Positions 1-9,160 of a stretch of 64,000 nucleotides of DNA are shown here, in pieces. The position numbers and the translations under genes are program-made. The number at the start of each line of letters is the position of its first letter. Positions within the stretch are counted from its first letter, which is position 1. The notes under the pieces are model-generated. The model was given only the letters and a program-made list of their open reading frames with translations. It did not search any database and had not been told where the DNA came from. Source of the stretch: Herbaspirillum sp. (GTDB taxonomy: Bacteria; Pseudomonadota; Gammaproteobacteria; Burkholderiales; Burkholderiaceae_D); NCBI RefSeq assembly GCF_017744395.1, contig NZ_JAGIBI010000001.1, positions 62,001-126,000 of the forward strand, given 5' to 3'.

Positions 1-414
1 CTGGCGTTCCTTCAGGATCGCCAGCCGCGCGCCGTGCGGATCGGTAATGCCGATCAGCTGGATCTGGGCGCGCATCAGCGGCGCGCTGCTGGAGGTCTGG
101 AAGCCGCCGCATTCGCGGATCAGCTTGGCCATGAAGGAGGCCGCGGCTACGACCGACGGTTCTTCCACCGCCATCGGCACCAGCACGTCGCGCCCGTTCA
201 ACTGGAAATAGCCGGCCACGCCCAGCGGCAACTGGAAGGTGCCGACCACGTTCTCGATCATGCCGTCGGCGGTGGCCAGCGGCAGCGCGCCGGCATCGGC
301 CAGCAGCGCCTGCTCGGCGGCATCCAGGCCGGCGAGGCGGGCCACCTCGGCCAGGCGCCGTTCGGGATTGAAGTTACGGAAGCCGGGCAGGCGGGAGTCG
401 GTGGTGGTGCTCAT
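1..414 (-). CDS. mvaA: Degradative (class II) hydroxymethylglutaryl-CoA reductase, N-terminal part
   Basis: Reading the minus strand from the ATG at 414 gives 138 codons, running off the window edge. The protein opens with SRLPGFRN and carries [17 protein letters not shown] and [11 protein letters not shown], which follow the class II HMG-CoA reductase of Pseudomonas mevalonii closely. The second Glu of VEEPS, residue 85 here, matches that enzyme's catalytic Glu83. Class II enzymes usually oxidise mevalonate to HMG-CoA for use as a carbon source. The gene is divergent from a MocR regulator with a dyad between them. The C-terminal two thirds lie outside the window. Confidence 0.88.
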   Translation of the reverse strand, partial: MSTTTDSRLPGFRNFNPERRLAEVARLAGLDAAEQALLADAGALPLATADGMIENVVGTFQLPLGVAGYFQLNGRDVLVPMAVEEPSVVAAASFMAKLIRECGGFQTSSSAPLMRAQIQLIGITDPHGARLAILKERQ

Positions 415-492
415 GGGTGTTTGTCTCTCTGTCTCTCTTGATGTTTTTTCGCTTGACCGGGGGAGGCCGGGTCGGGAGCAGAATACCAGCGT

Positions 493-543
493 GTACCAAT
501 TTCAATGGGTACAGTTATGTGCCAACAGTGCCGTAACTGTACC
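493..543. promoter_or_regulatory. Inverted repeat in the mvaA/MocR divergent promoter region
   Basis: The 177-bp gap between mvaA and the MocR gene contains a perfect 9-bp dyad, GTACAGTTA at 509-517 and TAACTGTAC at 534-542, with 16 bp between arms. A further GTACC half-site at 493-497 pairs with GGTAC at 508-512. Repeated GTACAGT/ACTGTAC elements between a MocR gene and its divergent neighbour suggest its operator. Function is inferred; the repeats are directly visible. Confidence 0.6.
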
Positions 544-591
544 TAAGACAATTACTTTGCGACGCAACAAGAACCGGCAAGGAAAGAGGCC

Positions 592-2028
592 ATGGCAACC
601 GAACATCGCAACGCCCGCACGCTCACTGGCAAGCTGGTGCAACTGGTGCGCCAGCAGATCGAGGAGGGCATCTACCCGCCCGGCAGCCGCCTGCCGTCGA
701 TCCGCGAGATGGCGGCACGGCATGACTGTGCCAAGAACACCATCGTCAATGTCTTCGACGAGCTGACCGCACTGGGCGTGGCCGAGCCGCGCCGCGGTTC
801 CGGCTTTTTCGTCTGCGCCGCGCCGCCGCCGGTGAAGGAGGATGACGAGGGAAGCTTGAGCCGGGCGATGGACGTGGTGTGGCTGATGCGCGAACAGTTG
901 AAGAGCGACCCCGAACACCTGCGCCTGGGCGATGGTTTCCCGCCGCTGGAATGGCTGAGCGATGTGCGCCTGGACAAATTCCACCAGAAGGTGGTGCGCA
1001 CCGGCATCGGCGCGCTGTTCGGCTACGGCAGCCGCTTCGGCTACCTGCCGCTGCGCCAGCACCTGTCGCACAAGCTGGCGCAGCATGGCATCGAGGCGGC
1101 TACCGGGCAGATCGTGCTGACCCACGGCGCCAACCAGGCGCTGGACATCGTGATCCGCAACTTCATCCGCCCCGGCGACCGGGTGCTGGTGGACGAACCC
1201 GGCTACTACATGTTGTACGGCAAGCTGAAGCTGTCCGGCGCGCGCATCGTCGGCATTCCGCGTCTGGCGGACGGGCCGGACGTGGCGGCGCTGGAGCGCG
1301 AACTCAGCCAGCCGGGCAAGCCGCCGCTGTTCTTCACGCAGTCGCTGGCGCACAACCCGACCGCTTCCGACACCTCGCCGCACAAGGCGCACACGATCCT
1401 GCAACTGGCCGACCGCCACAACGCGATCATCGTCGAGAACGATGCCTTCGCCGATTTCAAGCCGGCCACCGCCGCGCGCATTTCGACGCTGGACCAGTTG
1501 CGCCGCACGATCTATATCGGCAGCTTTTCCAAGTCGGTATCGGCGGCGCTGCGGGTAGGGTTCATCGCCTGCCACCGCGACCTCGCCAGCGACCTGGCCG
1601 ACATCAAGATGCTGGTGCATGTCTCCAGCTCCGAATATTGCGAACGCACGCTGGACGTGATCCTCTCCGATGGCCACTTCAGCCGCCATACCGCACGCCT
1701 GCGCGACCGCCTTACGCAGGCCACCGAGCAGGCGCGCCACCTGCTGGAGCAGCTCGGCGCCGAACTGTTCTGCACGCCGCAGCAGTCGATGTACCTGTGG
1801 GCGCGCTTTCCCCAATTCGGGGATGCCAAGCGGCTGGCGCAAGGGCTGATGGCGCGCAATATCGTGCTGGCGCCGGGCAGCATCTTCCGGCTCGATACCG
1901 AAGAGACGGTGGCGTGGTCGCGTTTCAATGTCGGCTTGCTGGGGGATGAACGATTCCGGCGTGCGATGCCCGAATTGCTGAACGAATGTCAAACGGGAGG
2001 CGGGATTGCGCAGCCGTGTGCGAAGTAG
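592..2028 (+). CDS. MocR-type (GntR/aminotransferase) transcriptional regulator
   Basis: The 478-residue protein joins an N-terminal GntR-type winged helix (about residues 5-75, with the pattern YPPGSRLPSIREMA) to a full-length fold type I aminotransferase domain. The PLP lysine lies in SFSK at residue 314, so the cofactor site appears intact. This is the MocR architecture, in which PLP or an amino compound acts as a signal rather than a substrate. The start is the ATG at 592, preceded by GGAAAGAGG. It diverges from the degradative HMG-CoA reductase gene, making that gene a likely target. The ligand is unknown. Confidence 0.88.
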   Translation: MATEHRNARTLTGKLVQLVRQQIEEGIYPPGSRLPSIREMAARHDCAKNTIVNVFDELTALGVAEPRRGSGFFVCAAPPPVKEDDEGSLSRAMDVVWLMREQLKSDPEHLRLGDGFPPLEWLSDVRLDKFHQKVVRTGIGALFGYGSRFGYLPLRQHLSHKLAQHGIEAATGQIVLTHGANQALDIVIRNFIRPGDRVLVDEPGYYMLYGKLKLSGARIVGIPRLADGPDVAALERELSQPGKPPLFFTQSLAHNPTASDTSPHKAHTILQLADRHNAIIVENDAFADFKPATAARISTLDQLRRTIYIGSFSKSVSAALRVGFIACHRDLASDLADIKMLVHVSSSEYCERTLDVILSDGHFSRHTARLRDRLTQATEQARHLLEQLGAELFCTPQQSMYLWARFPQFGDAKRLAQGLMARNIVLAPGSIFRLDTEETVAWSRFNVGLLGDERFRRAMPELLNECQTGGGIAQPCAK

Positions 2029-2208
2029 GGGCGCAATCCCTGCTTGTTCCGCGCTTAGCGTCCTTGTTCCTGCAACGGGGGCATGCCATAGTACAAAGTT
2101 GCTGCAGGGATACCAGGCTGCGGGCAGGCAGGGAAACAACAAAAAACGCAAACAACGAAAAATGGCATCGGCATTGAGGCCGGTTGCCGGTATTTGGGGC
2201 TGAACGAA

Positions 2209-3819
2209 ATGAATATCCTCGGTAACATGAAAATCGGCAAACGCCTGATGGCCGGCTTTGCCCTGATCCTCGCCTTCTCGGTCATCATCGCCGGCATCGG
2301 CGTCTGGCGCTTGCAGAACGTATCGGCCGCCACGCGGGAAATGATGGACGTGCCGCTGCTGAAGGAGCGCCTGATTGCCGACTGGTACGCCAATCTCGTC
2401 AGCGGCATTCGCCGCACCACCGCCATCGCCAAGAGCAACGACCCTGCGCTGGGTCCTTATTTTGCCGAGGAGGCGGCGGCTTCGTCCAAGAGCTCGGGCG
2501 AGTACCAGAAGAAGGTCGAAGGGCTGATCAGTTCGCCCCAGGAGAAGGAGCTGTTCCAGAAGATCGGCGAATACCGCAAGGCCTACCTTTCCTCGCGCGA
2601 CGAGATCAACAAGGCCAAGGCGGCAGGCAACCTGGAAGAGGCGGCGCGTGTCCTCGACAAGGTGTTCGTGCCGGCTTCGACAGCGTACCAGGACACCATG
2701 CGCCAGTTGGTGGAATTGCAGCGCAGGGAAATCGATGATCACGCCAAGGAGATCGACACCATCGCCGACAAGAGCAGAACCCTGATCGTGGTGCTGGAAG
2801 GCCTGATCCTGCTGCTGGGCATCGTCTGCGCGCGTTACCTGACGCTGGGCATCACCCGTCCGCTGGATGTGGCCGTCAACATCTCGCGCCGCGTGGCCGA
2901 AGGCGACCTCTCCAGCGATGTGGCGGTAAAGTCGCGGGACGAGACCGGCCAGTTGCTGCAGTCGCTCAAGGACATGAACCACAGCCTGCGCGGCATCGTC
3001 AGCAACGTGCGCAGCGGCACCGATACCATCACCACCGCCTCGGCCGAGATCGCCGCCGGCAACCTCGACCTTTCCTCGCGCACGGAAGAGCAGGCCAGTT
3101 CGCTGGAAGAAACCGCTTCGGCCATGGAAGAGCTGATCTCCACCGTGCGCCAGAATGCCGACAATGCGCGCCAGGCCAGCCAACTGGCGGTATCGGCCTC
3201 GGCCGTGGCGGAGCAGGGCGGCGGCGTGGTCAGCCAGGTGGTCGATACCATGGGCGCGATCAACGAATCCTCGCGCAAGATCGTCGACATCATCAGCGTC
3301 ATTGACGGCATCGCCTTCCAGACCAACATCCTGGCGCTCAACGCGGCGGTGGAAGCGGCGCGCGCCGGAGAACAGGGCCGCGGCTTCGCGGTGGTGGCTT
3401 CCGAGGTGCGTTCGCTGGCCCAGCGTTCGGCGGCCGCCGCCAAGGAAATCAAGCAACTCATCGACGATTCGGTGGCCAAGGTCGATACCGGCAGCAAGCT
3501 GGTCGAACAGGCCGGCGCCACCATGACCGAAGTGGTCGCCAGCGTGAAACGCGTGACCGACATCGTCGCCGAGATCAGCGCGGCCAGCGCCGAGCAGACC
3601 AACGGCATCGAACAGGTCAACCACGCCATCACGCAGATGGACCAGGTCACGCAGCAGAATGCGGCGCTGGTGGAGCAGGCCGCGGCGGCGGCCGCATCGA
3701 TGCAGAACCAGGCCGATGCCCTGGCGCACCTGGTCAGCGTGTTTACGCTACACGCGGGCGAACAACCGGCGCGGCGCGAGATCGACATCACGCCGACGTC
3801 GGCTATGTTGACGGCATAG
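2209..3819 (+). CDS. Methyl-accepting chemotaxis protein
   Basis: This is a 536-residue inner-membrane chemoreceptor. TM1 is at about residues 13-33, followed by a periplasmic four-helix-type sensor of about 155 residues, TM2 near 191-212, HAMP to about 265, and a cytoplasmic signalling coiled coil. The highly conserved hairpin tip ([17 protein letters not shown]) falls near residue 370. The C-terminus ends TSAMLTA, so it lacks the CheR-tethering pentapeptide seen in the other receptor at 27179-28888. The ATG at 2209 was chosen over an in-frame TTG at 2194. A terminator follows. The ligand is unknown. Confidence 0.93.
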   Translation: MNILGNMKIGKRLMAGFALILAFSVIIAGIGVWRLQNVSAATREMMDVPLLKERLIADWYANLVSGIRRTTAIAKSNDPALGPYFAEEAAASSKSSGEYQKKVEGLISSPQEKELFQKIGEYRKAYLSSRDEINKAKAAGNLEEAARVLDKVFVPASTAYQDTMRQLVELQRREIDDHAKEIDTIADKSRTLIVVLEGLILLLGIVCARYLTLGITRPLDVAVNISRRVAEGDLSSDVAVKSRDETGQLLQSLKDMNHSLRGIVSNVRSGTDTITTASAEIAAGNLDLSSRTEEQASSLEETASAMEELISTVRQNADNARQASQLAVSASAVAEQGGGVVSQVVDTMGAINESSRKIVDIISVIDGIAFQTNILALNAAVEAARAGEQGRGFAVVASEVRSLAQRSAAAAKEIKQLIDDSVAKVDTGSKLVEQAGATMTEVVASVKRVTDIVAEISAASAEQTNGIEQVNHAITQMDQVTQQNAALVEQAAAAAASMQNQADALAHLVSVFTLHAGEQPARREIDITPTSAMLTA

Positions 3820-3843
3820 TCCGGGAACAACAAGTGGGAGCGA

Positions 3844-3872
3844 AAATGGCACCTTGGACGGGTGCCATTTTT
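3844..3872 (+). terminator. Rho-independent terminator after the chemoreceptor gene
   Basis: AAATGGCACC (3844-3853) and GGTGCCATTT (3861-3870) form a perfect 10-bp stem with a 7-nt loop, followed by more T residues. Confidence 0.85.
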
Positions 3873-3952
3873 ACGCCGGGAGTCCGGAGCAGTCGCTTGG
3901 CGGCGCGTCTTGTGCCATCATCGGAAATCAGAAAAACAAAGGGGGGAGCGCT

Positions 3953-5227
3953 ATGCGCCAAGAGATTAAGCAAACAAGCGGCTGGATGCGATTGTTGGGA
4001 TATGCCTTGCCTGCGCTGCTGGCAACGGCGACCGCGGTTGCCGCGCCGGATGAAGAGGCGCTGGGGCGCGACGCCGGATATCCGGTCGGCGCCAACCTGG
4101 CGCAGGCCTACCAGCAACGCTATATGGTCGGCTCCTTCAGCGCGATGGACAGTGTCGGCCCCTCATGCGAGCAGCCGCCATCGGACAATCCGCTGCCATT
4201 GGAAAAGGCGGCCAGTCAGACCGCGTTTCATTACCGTTATCGCGGCGGCTATTATTCGCTGGACGATTACATGCAGCACCAGCGCGCCACCGCCGTGGTC
4301 GTGGTCAAGGACGGGCGTATCGTCGCCGAGCGCTACAACTACGGGCGCACCGCGCAAATGCGCATGCTCTCCAATTCCATGGCCAAGACCGTCGTTGCGC
4401 TGGGCATCATGAAAGCGCTGGAAGAGGGCCGTATCCGTTCGCTCGACGACCGCGCGCAGGATTACGTGCCGGCGCTGGCCGGCACGCTGTACGGCGGCAC
4501 ACGTATCGTCAACCTGATGCGGATGGCTTCCGGGGCGCGATTTGTGGAGGACTATTCGGGCCGCGACGACCTGACGCGCTTCAACGTGGTGATGCGCAAC
4601 CAGGGGGCGCTGCAGGCGGCGCAGAGCATTACCGAGCGCGCTTCCCCAGAGGGCGAGCGTTTCAACTACGAGGGGGCGCAGACCACGGTGCTGGGCCTGG
4701 TGCTGGAAGGCGCAACCGGACAAACGCTGTGCGCCTGGATCGGCGACAAGATATGGAAGCCGATCGGCGCGCAGGCGGCATCGTTCTGGCTGCTCAATCC
4801 GGTGGACTCTACCGCGCGCGCCGCCGGCGGTTTCAATGCCACGGTCTACGACTACGCCCGCCTGGGCATGATGATGGCCGCAGACGGCATGGTGCGCGGA
4901 CAAGCGGTAATCAGCCGCGAACATTTGCTGGACATGACCGATGCCTCACGCCAGCCCCAGGCTTTCCGGCCCGGCTACATGGCCGATAGCCGTGGCAGCA
5001 CTTACTTCGGCTACGGCCTGCAAACCTGGATCATGCCGGGCAGCCATCGCCGTTTCGTATTGCTGGGCATCTACGGCCAGGCCATCCTCGTCGATCCCGA
5101 CCTGAAGCTGGTGGTGGTGCATATGGGCGTCGGCAAGGATGCATCCGGCGATGCCAGCGGCAATCACTTCGGTTTGGAGCGGGATGCCTTGCTGCGCGGC
5201 ATCGTGGGGACTTATGGCAATTGGTGA
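3953..5227 (+). CDS. Exported serine hydrolase of the beta-lactamase/NylB-like fold
   Basis: The 424-residue product begins with a signal peptide, with positive residues, a hydrophobic core and VAAP near residue 31. The catalytic SxxK motif is SMAK with Ser142 and Lys145. A candidate second-motif tyrosine is Tyr239, in FNYEGAQ. The pattern fits class C beta-lactamase-related hydrolases, especially the 6-aminohexanoate-dimer hydrolase and esterase branch, better than a true AmpC. The ATG at 3953 follows a GGGGGGAG ribosome site; upstream in-frame ATG codons would overlap the preceding terminator. The natural substrate cannot be read from sequence. Confidence 0.82.
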   Translation: MRQEIKQTSGWMRLLGYALPALLATATAVAAPDEEALGRDAGYPVGANLAQAYQQRYMVGSFSAMDSVGPSCEQPPSDNPLPLEKAASQTAFHYRYRGGYYSLDDYMQHQRATAVVVVKDGRIVAERYNYGRTAQMRMLSNSMAKTVVALGIMKALEEGRIRSLDDRAQDYVPALAGTLYGGTRIVNLMRMASGARFVEDYSGRDDLTRFNVVMRNQGALQAAQSITERASPEGERFNYEGAQTTVLGLVLEGATGQTLCAWIGDKIWKPIGAQAASFWLLNPVDSTARAAGGFNATVYDYARLGMMMAADGMVRGQAVISREHLLDMTDASRQPQAFRPGYMADSRGSTYFGYGLQTWIMPGSHRRFVLLGIYGQAILVDPDLKLVVVHMGVGKDASGDASGNHFGLERDALLRGIVGTYGNW

Positions 5228-5238
5228 TGCCTGGCAGG

Positions 5239-5262
5239 GGCGCTGAGTCAGGCGCCTTTTTT
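5239..5262 (+). terminator. Probable weak terminator after the serine hydrolase
   Basis: GGCGC (5239-5243) and GCGCC (5252-5256) form a short stem followed by six T residues. The element overlaps the 3' end of the converging LysR gene. Confidence 0.5.
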
Positions 5263-6156
5263 CCAATAATCCGGCTGCGCATAGGCATGCCGCAAGAAAT
5301 CCACGAAAGCGCGGATGCGCAACGGCAAATGGCGGCGCTGGGCGAAGACCGCATAAATGGACGGCGCGGGGGCGGCGAACTTGTCCAGCACCGTGACCAG
5401 CTCGCCGGCCTCGATGGCGGCGCCGACTTCCCACATCGAACGCCAGGCCAGCCCTTTGCCGTTGAGGGCCCAGTTGTGCAGCACCTCGCCGTCGTTGCAG
5501 ACCATGTTGCCGCCCACCTTGAACACGCTTTCCTTGCCGGATTGCTTGAGCGTCCAGCCGCGCTGGCTGCCTTCGCTGCTGATGGCCAGGCAGTTGTGGC
5601 GCGCCAGCTCGTCAGGCGTTTGCGGCGTGCCGTGGCGGCGCAGGTAGGAGGGGGCGGCGACGATCACGCGGTGGTTGTCGGCCAGCTTGACGCTGACCAG
5701 GTTGGAGTCGGTCAGGGTGGCGATGCGGATGGCCACGTCGATGCCTTCGCCGATGACGTCGGCGATGCGGTCGTTGAGGTTCAGGGTCAGCGTGACGTCG
5801 CGGTGCTCGGCCAGGAAGGAGGGCACCAGCGGCGCCACGTGCTGGCGGCCGAATCCGGCCGGGGCCGAGATCAGCAGGTCGCCGCTGGCGCGCGCGCTGC
5901 GCTCGGATACCGCCGATTCGGCATCTTCCAGGTCGGCCAGGATGCGCTGGCAATCTTCCAGGAAGGCGGCGCCTTCGTTGGTCAGCATGATCTTGCGCGT
6001 CGTGCGCTGCAGCAACTTGACCCCCAGCCGCTCTTCCAGGGCGTCGAGCCGGCGGCCGATCATGGCGGGGGCGATGCCCTCGGCGCGGGCGGCGGCGGAC
6101 AGGCTGCCGCGCGCGGCGACTTCGGCGAAGGTGGAAATCTGCTTGAACTGGTCCAT
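5248..6156 (-). CDS. LysR-family transcriptional regulator
   Basis: The 302-residue protein has the LysR winged helix at residues 1-60 (MDQFKQISTFAEVAARGSLS, then a recognition helix near AMIGRRLDALEERLG) and a periplasmic-binding-protein-like effector domain. The ATG complement at 6154-6156 fits the family start. It diverges from aceB with a 198-bp gap holding a dyad, so it could regulate malate synthase or itself. It most resembles the large YafC/DmlR-type branch of LysR. The effector is unknown. Confidence 0.9.
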   Translation of the reverse strand: MDQFKQISTFAEVAARGSLSAAARAEGIAPAMIGRRLDALEERLGVKLLQRTTRKIMLTNEGAAFLEDCQRILADLEDAESAVSERSARASGDLLISAPAGFGRQHVAPLVPSFLAEHRDVTLTLNLNDRIADVIGEGIDVAIRIATLTDSNLVSVKLADNHRVIVAAPSYLRRHGTPQTPDELARHNCLAISSEGSQRGWTLKQSGKESVFKVGGNMVCNDGEVLHNWALNGKGLAWRSMWEVGAAIEAGELVTVLDKFAAPAPSIYAVFAQRRHLPLRIRAFVDFLRHAYAQPDYWKKGA

Positions 6157-6279
6157 GGCGATGCCTCAAAACGGATGTCAGGGATTATCGGCTCACTTGT
6201 GACTAAAACGCAAAGATAAATTGATAAAACGTTTCACTCATATCGATTTAGTTTAAATATACTGCGTACATAACAAGTC

Positions 6280-6311
6280 TGATGCAATGCAGCTAAGCTG
6301 CTTGGACATCA
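6280..6311. promoter_or_regulatory. Interrupted dyad in the aceB 5' region
   Basis: TGATG (6280-6284), GCAGCT (6289-6294), AGCTGC (6296-6301) and CATCA (6307-6311) form a nested inverted repeat centred on 6295, about 60 bp before the aceB start. A TATACT -10-like hexamer lies at 6258-6263. It could be an operator or a leader hairpin. Confidence 0.45.
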
Positions 6312-6354
6312 GGCACAATTCGAACGTTTTTCTTTTCTTTCTGAGGAGTCCAGC

Positions 6355-7941
6355 ATGACGCAATTGAAGCTGCCCGCCGGCATGGCTATTTCCGGTGAAA
6401 TCAAGCCGGGTTACGAGAACATCCTGACTTTCGAAGCCCTGTCGCTGGTCGCCAAGCTGTCGCGCGCCTTCGAAGGCCGCCGCCAGGAACTGCTGGCCGC
6501 GCGCGCCGAACGCGTCAAGCGCCTGGATGCCGGCGAGCGCCCGGACTTCCTGAAGGAAACCGAAGCTATCCGCAACGGCGACTGGAAGATCACCCCGATC
6601 CCCGAAGCGCTGAAGTGCCGCCGCGTGGAAATCACCGGCCCGGTCGAGCGCAAGATGGTCATCAACGCCTTCAACTCGGGCGCCGACAGCTACATGACCG
6701 ACTTCGAGGATTCCAACTCGCCGGTATGGGACAACCAGATCAGCGGCCAGATCAACCTGTTCGACGCGATCCGCCGCACCATCTCGCTGGAATCCAACGG
6801 CAAGAGCTACAAGCTCAACGACAAGATCGCCACCCTGGTGGTGCGTCCGCGCGGCTGGCACCTGGATGAGAAGCACGTCACCATCGACGGCAAGCGCATC
6901 TCCGGCGGCATTTTCGACTTCGCGCTGTTCCTGTTCCACAACGCCAAGGAACAGCTGGCGCGCGGCGCCGGCCCGTACTTCTACCTGCCGAAGATGGAAT
7001 CGCACCTGGAAGCGCGCCTGTGGAACGACATCTTCGTGATGGCGCAAAACGAGATCGGCCTGCCGCAAGGCACCATCAAGGCCACCGTGCTGATCGAGAC
7101 CATCACCGCCGCCTTCGAGATGGACGAGATCCTGTACGAACTGCGCGAGCACAGCTCGGGCCTGAACGCCGGCCGCTGGGACTACATCTTCTCCTGCATC
7201 AAGAAGTTCAAGAACGACAAGGACTTCTGCCTGGCCGACCGCGCCAAGGTCACCATGACCTCGCCGTTCATGCGCGCCTATGCGCTGCTGCTGCTGAAGA
7301 CCTGCCACAAGCGCGGCGCCCCGGCCATCGGCGGCATGAGCGCGCTGATCCCGATCAAGAACGATCCGGAAAAGAACGCCATCGCCATGCAGGGCATCAT
7401 CAACGACAAGCGCCGCGACGCCACCGACGGCTACGACGGCGGCTGGGTCGCGCACCCGGGCCTGGTCGAGGCATCGATGAAGGAATTCGTCGCGGTGCTG
7501 GGCGACAAGCCGAACCAGTTCGAGAAGCAGCGCCCCGACGTCGACGTCAAGGCCGCCGACCTGCTGGACTTCAAGCCGGAAACCCCGATCACCGAAGCCG
7601 GCCTGCGCTACAACATCAACGTCGGCATCCACTACCTGGGCGCCTGGCTGGCCGGCAACGGCTGCGTGCCGATCCACAACCTGATGGAAGATGCGGCCAC
7701 CGCCGAAATCAGCCGCGCGCAGGTGTGGCAGTGGATCCGCAGCGCCAAGGGCAACCTGGAAGACGGCCGCAAGGTCACCGCCGACATGGTGCGCGCGATG
7801 ATCCCGGAAGAACTGGCCAAGGTGAAGGAAGTCGCCGGCAACGGTCCGACCTACGACCGCGCCGCCAAGATCTTCGAAGAGATGTCGACTTCCGAGAAGT
7901 TCGCGGAATTCCTGACGCTGCCGCTGTACGAAGAGATCTAA
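6355..7941 (+). CDS. aceB: Malate synthase A
   Basis: This 528-residue cytosolic enzyme condenses glyoxylate with acetyl-CoA to give malate, the second step of the glyoxylate shunt. Residues 264-279 match the malate synthase signature (REHSSGLNAGRWDYIF), and PKMESH-LEARLWND lies just before it. Length fits the A isoform, not the larger G isoform. GAGGAG lies about 8 nt before the ATG. No isocitrate lyase gene is in this window. A strong terminator follows, so it is probably monocistronic. Confidence 0.96.
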   Translation: MTQLKLPAGMAISGEIKPGYENILTFEALSLVAKLSRAFEGRRQELLAARAERVKRLDAGERPDFLKETEAIRNGDWKITPIPEALKCRRVEITGPVERKMVINAFNSGADSYMTDFEDSNSPVWDNQISGQINLFDAIRRTISLESNGKSYKLNDKIATLVVRPRGWHLDEKHVTIDGKRISGGIFDFALFLFHNAKEQLARGAGPYFYLPKMESHLEARLWNDIFVMAQNEIGLPQGTIKATVLIETITAAFEMDEILYELREHSSGLNAGRWDYIFSCIKKFKNDKDFCLADRAKVTMTSPFMRAYALLLLKTCHKRGAPAIGGMSALIPIKNDPEKNAIAMQGIINDKRRDATDGYDGGWVAHPGLVEASMKEFVAVLGDKPNQFEKQRPDVDVKAADLLDFKPETPITEAGLRYNINVGIHYLGAWLAGNGCVPIHNLMEDAATAEISRAQVWQWIRSAKGNLEDGRKVTADMVRAMIPEELAKVKEVAGNGPTYDRAAKIFEEMSTSEKFAEFLTLPLYEEI

Positions 7942-7963
7942 GCGCTACCTGAGTAGTGTGATT

Positions 7964-8005
7964 GGGCCGGGTCCTGTATTGAGCAGGACCCGGCCCTTTT
8001 ATTTT
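7964..8005 (+). terminator. Strong rho-independent terminator after aceB
   Basis: A perfect 13-bp stem, GGGCCGGGTCCTG (7964-7976) with CAGGACCCGGCCC (7984-7996), has a 7-nt loop and is followed by TTTTATTTT. Confidence 0.93.
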
Positions 8006-8048
8006 GCGAATGGAAATCGGACAGCCGGCCCGGCCGTTCCGGTGAAAA

Positions 8049-8996
8049 TCAGGATTCGGTCAGCGGGCGATTCACCAGCTCCGCCACGCCGGCCCAGGGT
8101 TCGTTGGAGAACGATGCCGCCAGATGGTCAATGAACGCCTGCACGCGCGCCGGACGGTTGCGTCCCGGCGGCGTCACGATATGCAGCGCGATCGGCTCCA
8201 CCTGCCAGTCTTCCATGACCACTTCCAATTGCTTCGTCTGCAATTCCTGCCAGACCAGGAAGGCAGGCTGCAGCGCCACGCCCAGGCCCGCCAGCAGGGC
8301 GGGCGTCAGGGCTTCGGCATTGTTGGCCTGCATCTGCACGGCCATCGACTGGGTGAATTCGCCGTGCTTGGGGTGCTTGAAGCGCCAGTGCGTGCCGTTG
8401 CGCGCATAGCTGTATTGCAGCGCCTTGTGCTGCGCCAGATCGTGCGGATGGCGCGGCCGGCCATGCCGCTCGAAGTAGGACGGCGAACCTACCAGCAGGA
8501 TGCGCACCTTGCACAGCTGGCGGGCCAGCAGGCTGGAGTCGACCAGGTTGGCGATGCGCAGGGCCAGGTCGAAGCGGTCGCCCACCAGATCCACCTGCTT
8601 GTCGTTGAAGTGCACATCCAGTTCGACGTCCGGGTTGGCCTGCAAGAATCCGGGCAGCGCCGGCGCCAGTCGCGCGATGCCGAAGGACATCGGGGCCGAT
8701 AGCCGTATTACCCCCCGCAGGCTGCTGGACTGTTCGGCCACTTCGGCCTCCACGGCCAGGCCTTCTTCAAGAATGCGCGTGGCATGCTCCAGCGCCGCGT
8801 AGCCGTTCGCAGTCAGCGAGATGCGGCGCGAAGTGCGGTGGAACAGCGTGGTCTTCATGCGCGCTTCGAGCCGTGAAATGGCTTTCGACACCGTGGCCTG
8901 GGATAGCGAGAACTCATCCGCAGTGCGCGCAAACGAGCCGGTTTCGGCGACCTTGGCAAAGATTGCCCATGCTTCCAGGTCTGGCAGTTTATTCAT
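8049..8996 (-). CDS. LysR-family transcriptional regulator divergent from the pirin cluster
   Basis: The 315-residue protein has the N-terminal LysR winged helix (LEAWAIFAKVAETGSFARTA) and a standard effector-binding domain. It is transcribed away from the pirin gene across a 164-bp gap that contains a 14-bp palindrome. This layout suggests control of the pirin to TMEM175 gene set and of itself. No ligand can be inferred. Confidence 0.9.
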   Translation of the reverse strand: MNKLPDLEAWAIFAKVAETGSFARTADEFSLSQATVSKAISRLEARMKTTLFHRTSRRISLTANGYAALEHATRILEEGLAVEAEVAEQSSSLRGVIRLSAPMSFGIARLAPALPGFLQANPDVELDVHFNDKQVDLVGDRFDLALRIANLVDSSLLARQLCKVRILLVGSPSYFERHGRPRHPHDLAQHKALQYSYARNGTHWRFKHPKHGEFTQSMAVQMQANNAEALTPALLAGLGVALQPAFLVWQELQTKQLEVVMEDWQVEPIALHIVTPPGRNRPARVQAFIDHLAASFSNEPWAGVAELVNRPLTES

Positions 8997-9073
8997 ATCG
9001 GCCTTTGGGAGAACATCTTTGCTGCGTGCTTTGGGGTGATCGCCAGCCGCGAATGTACGTCAAAAATGGAAAG

Positions 9074-9087
9074 AATGGAATTCCATT
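9074..9087. promoter_or_regulatory. 14-bp palindrome between LysR and pirin genes
   Basis: AATGGAATTCCATT is a perfect palindrome centred 80 bp before the pirin start and 84 bp before the LysR start. This is a usual position for a LysR recognition site. Assignment as the operator is inference. Confidence 0.5.
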
Positions 9088-9160
9088 TCTTGTCTTCTCA
9101 CCATAGTCGCCCGCTCCTACACTGCCTCCATCGTCATTCACGCACTCAGCGGAGCACACC

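Noticed and set aside
3155-3526. Possible gene conversion between the two chemoreceptor genes
   Set aside because: Signalling domains are among the most conserved protein segments known, so similarity alone is no evidence of recent exchange.
502-3729. A very long open frame on the minus strand
   Set aside because: It lies antisense to the MocR and chemoreceptor genes, has Gly/His/Arg-rich content without any domain, and is explained by codon bias in high-GC DNA.
3953-5227. True AmpC beta-lactamase
   Set aside because: SxxK is present, but I see no clear class C YxN or KTG motifs; it fits the broader serine-hydrolase group.
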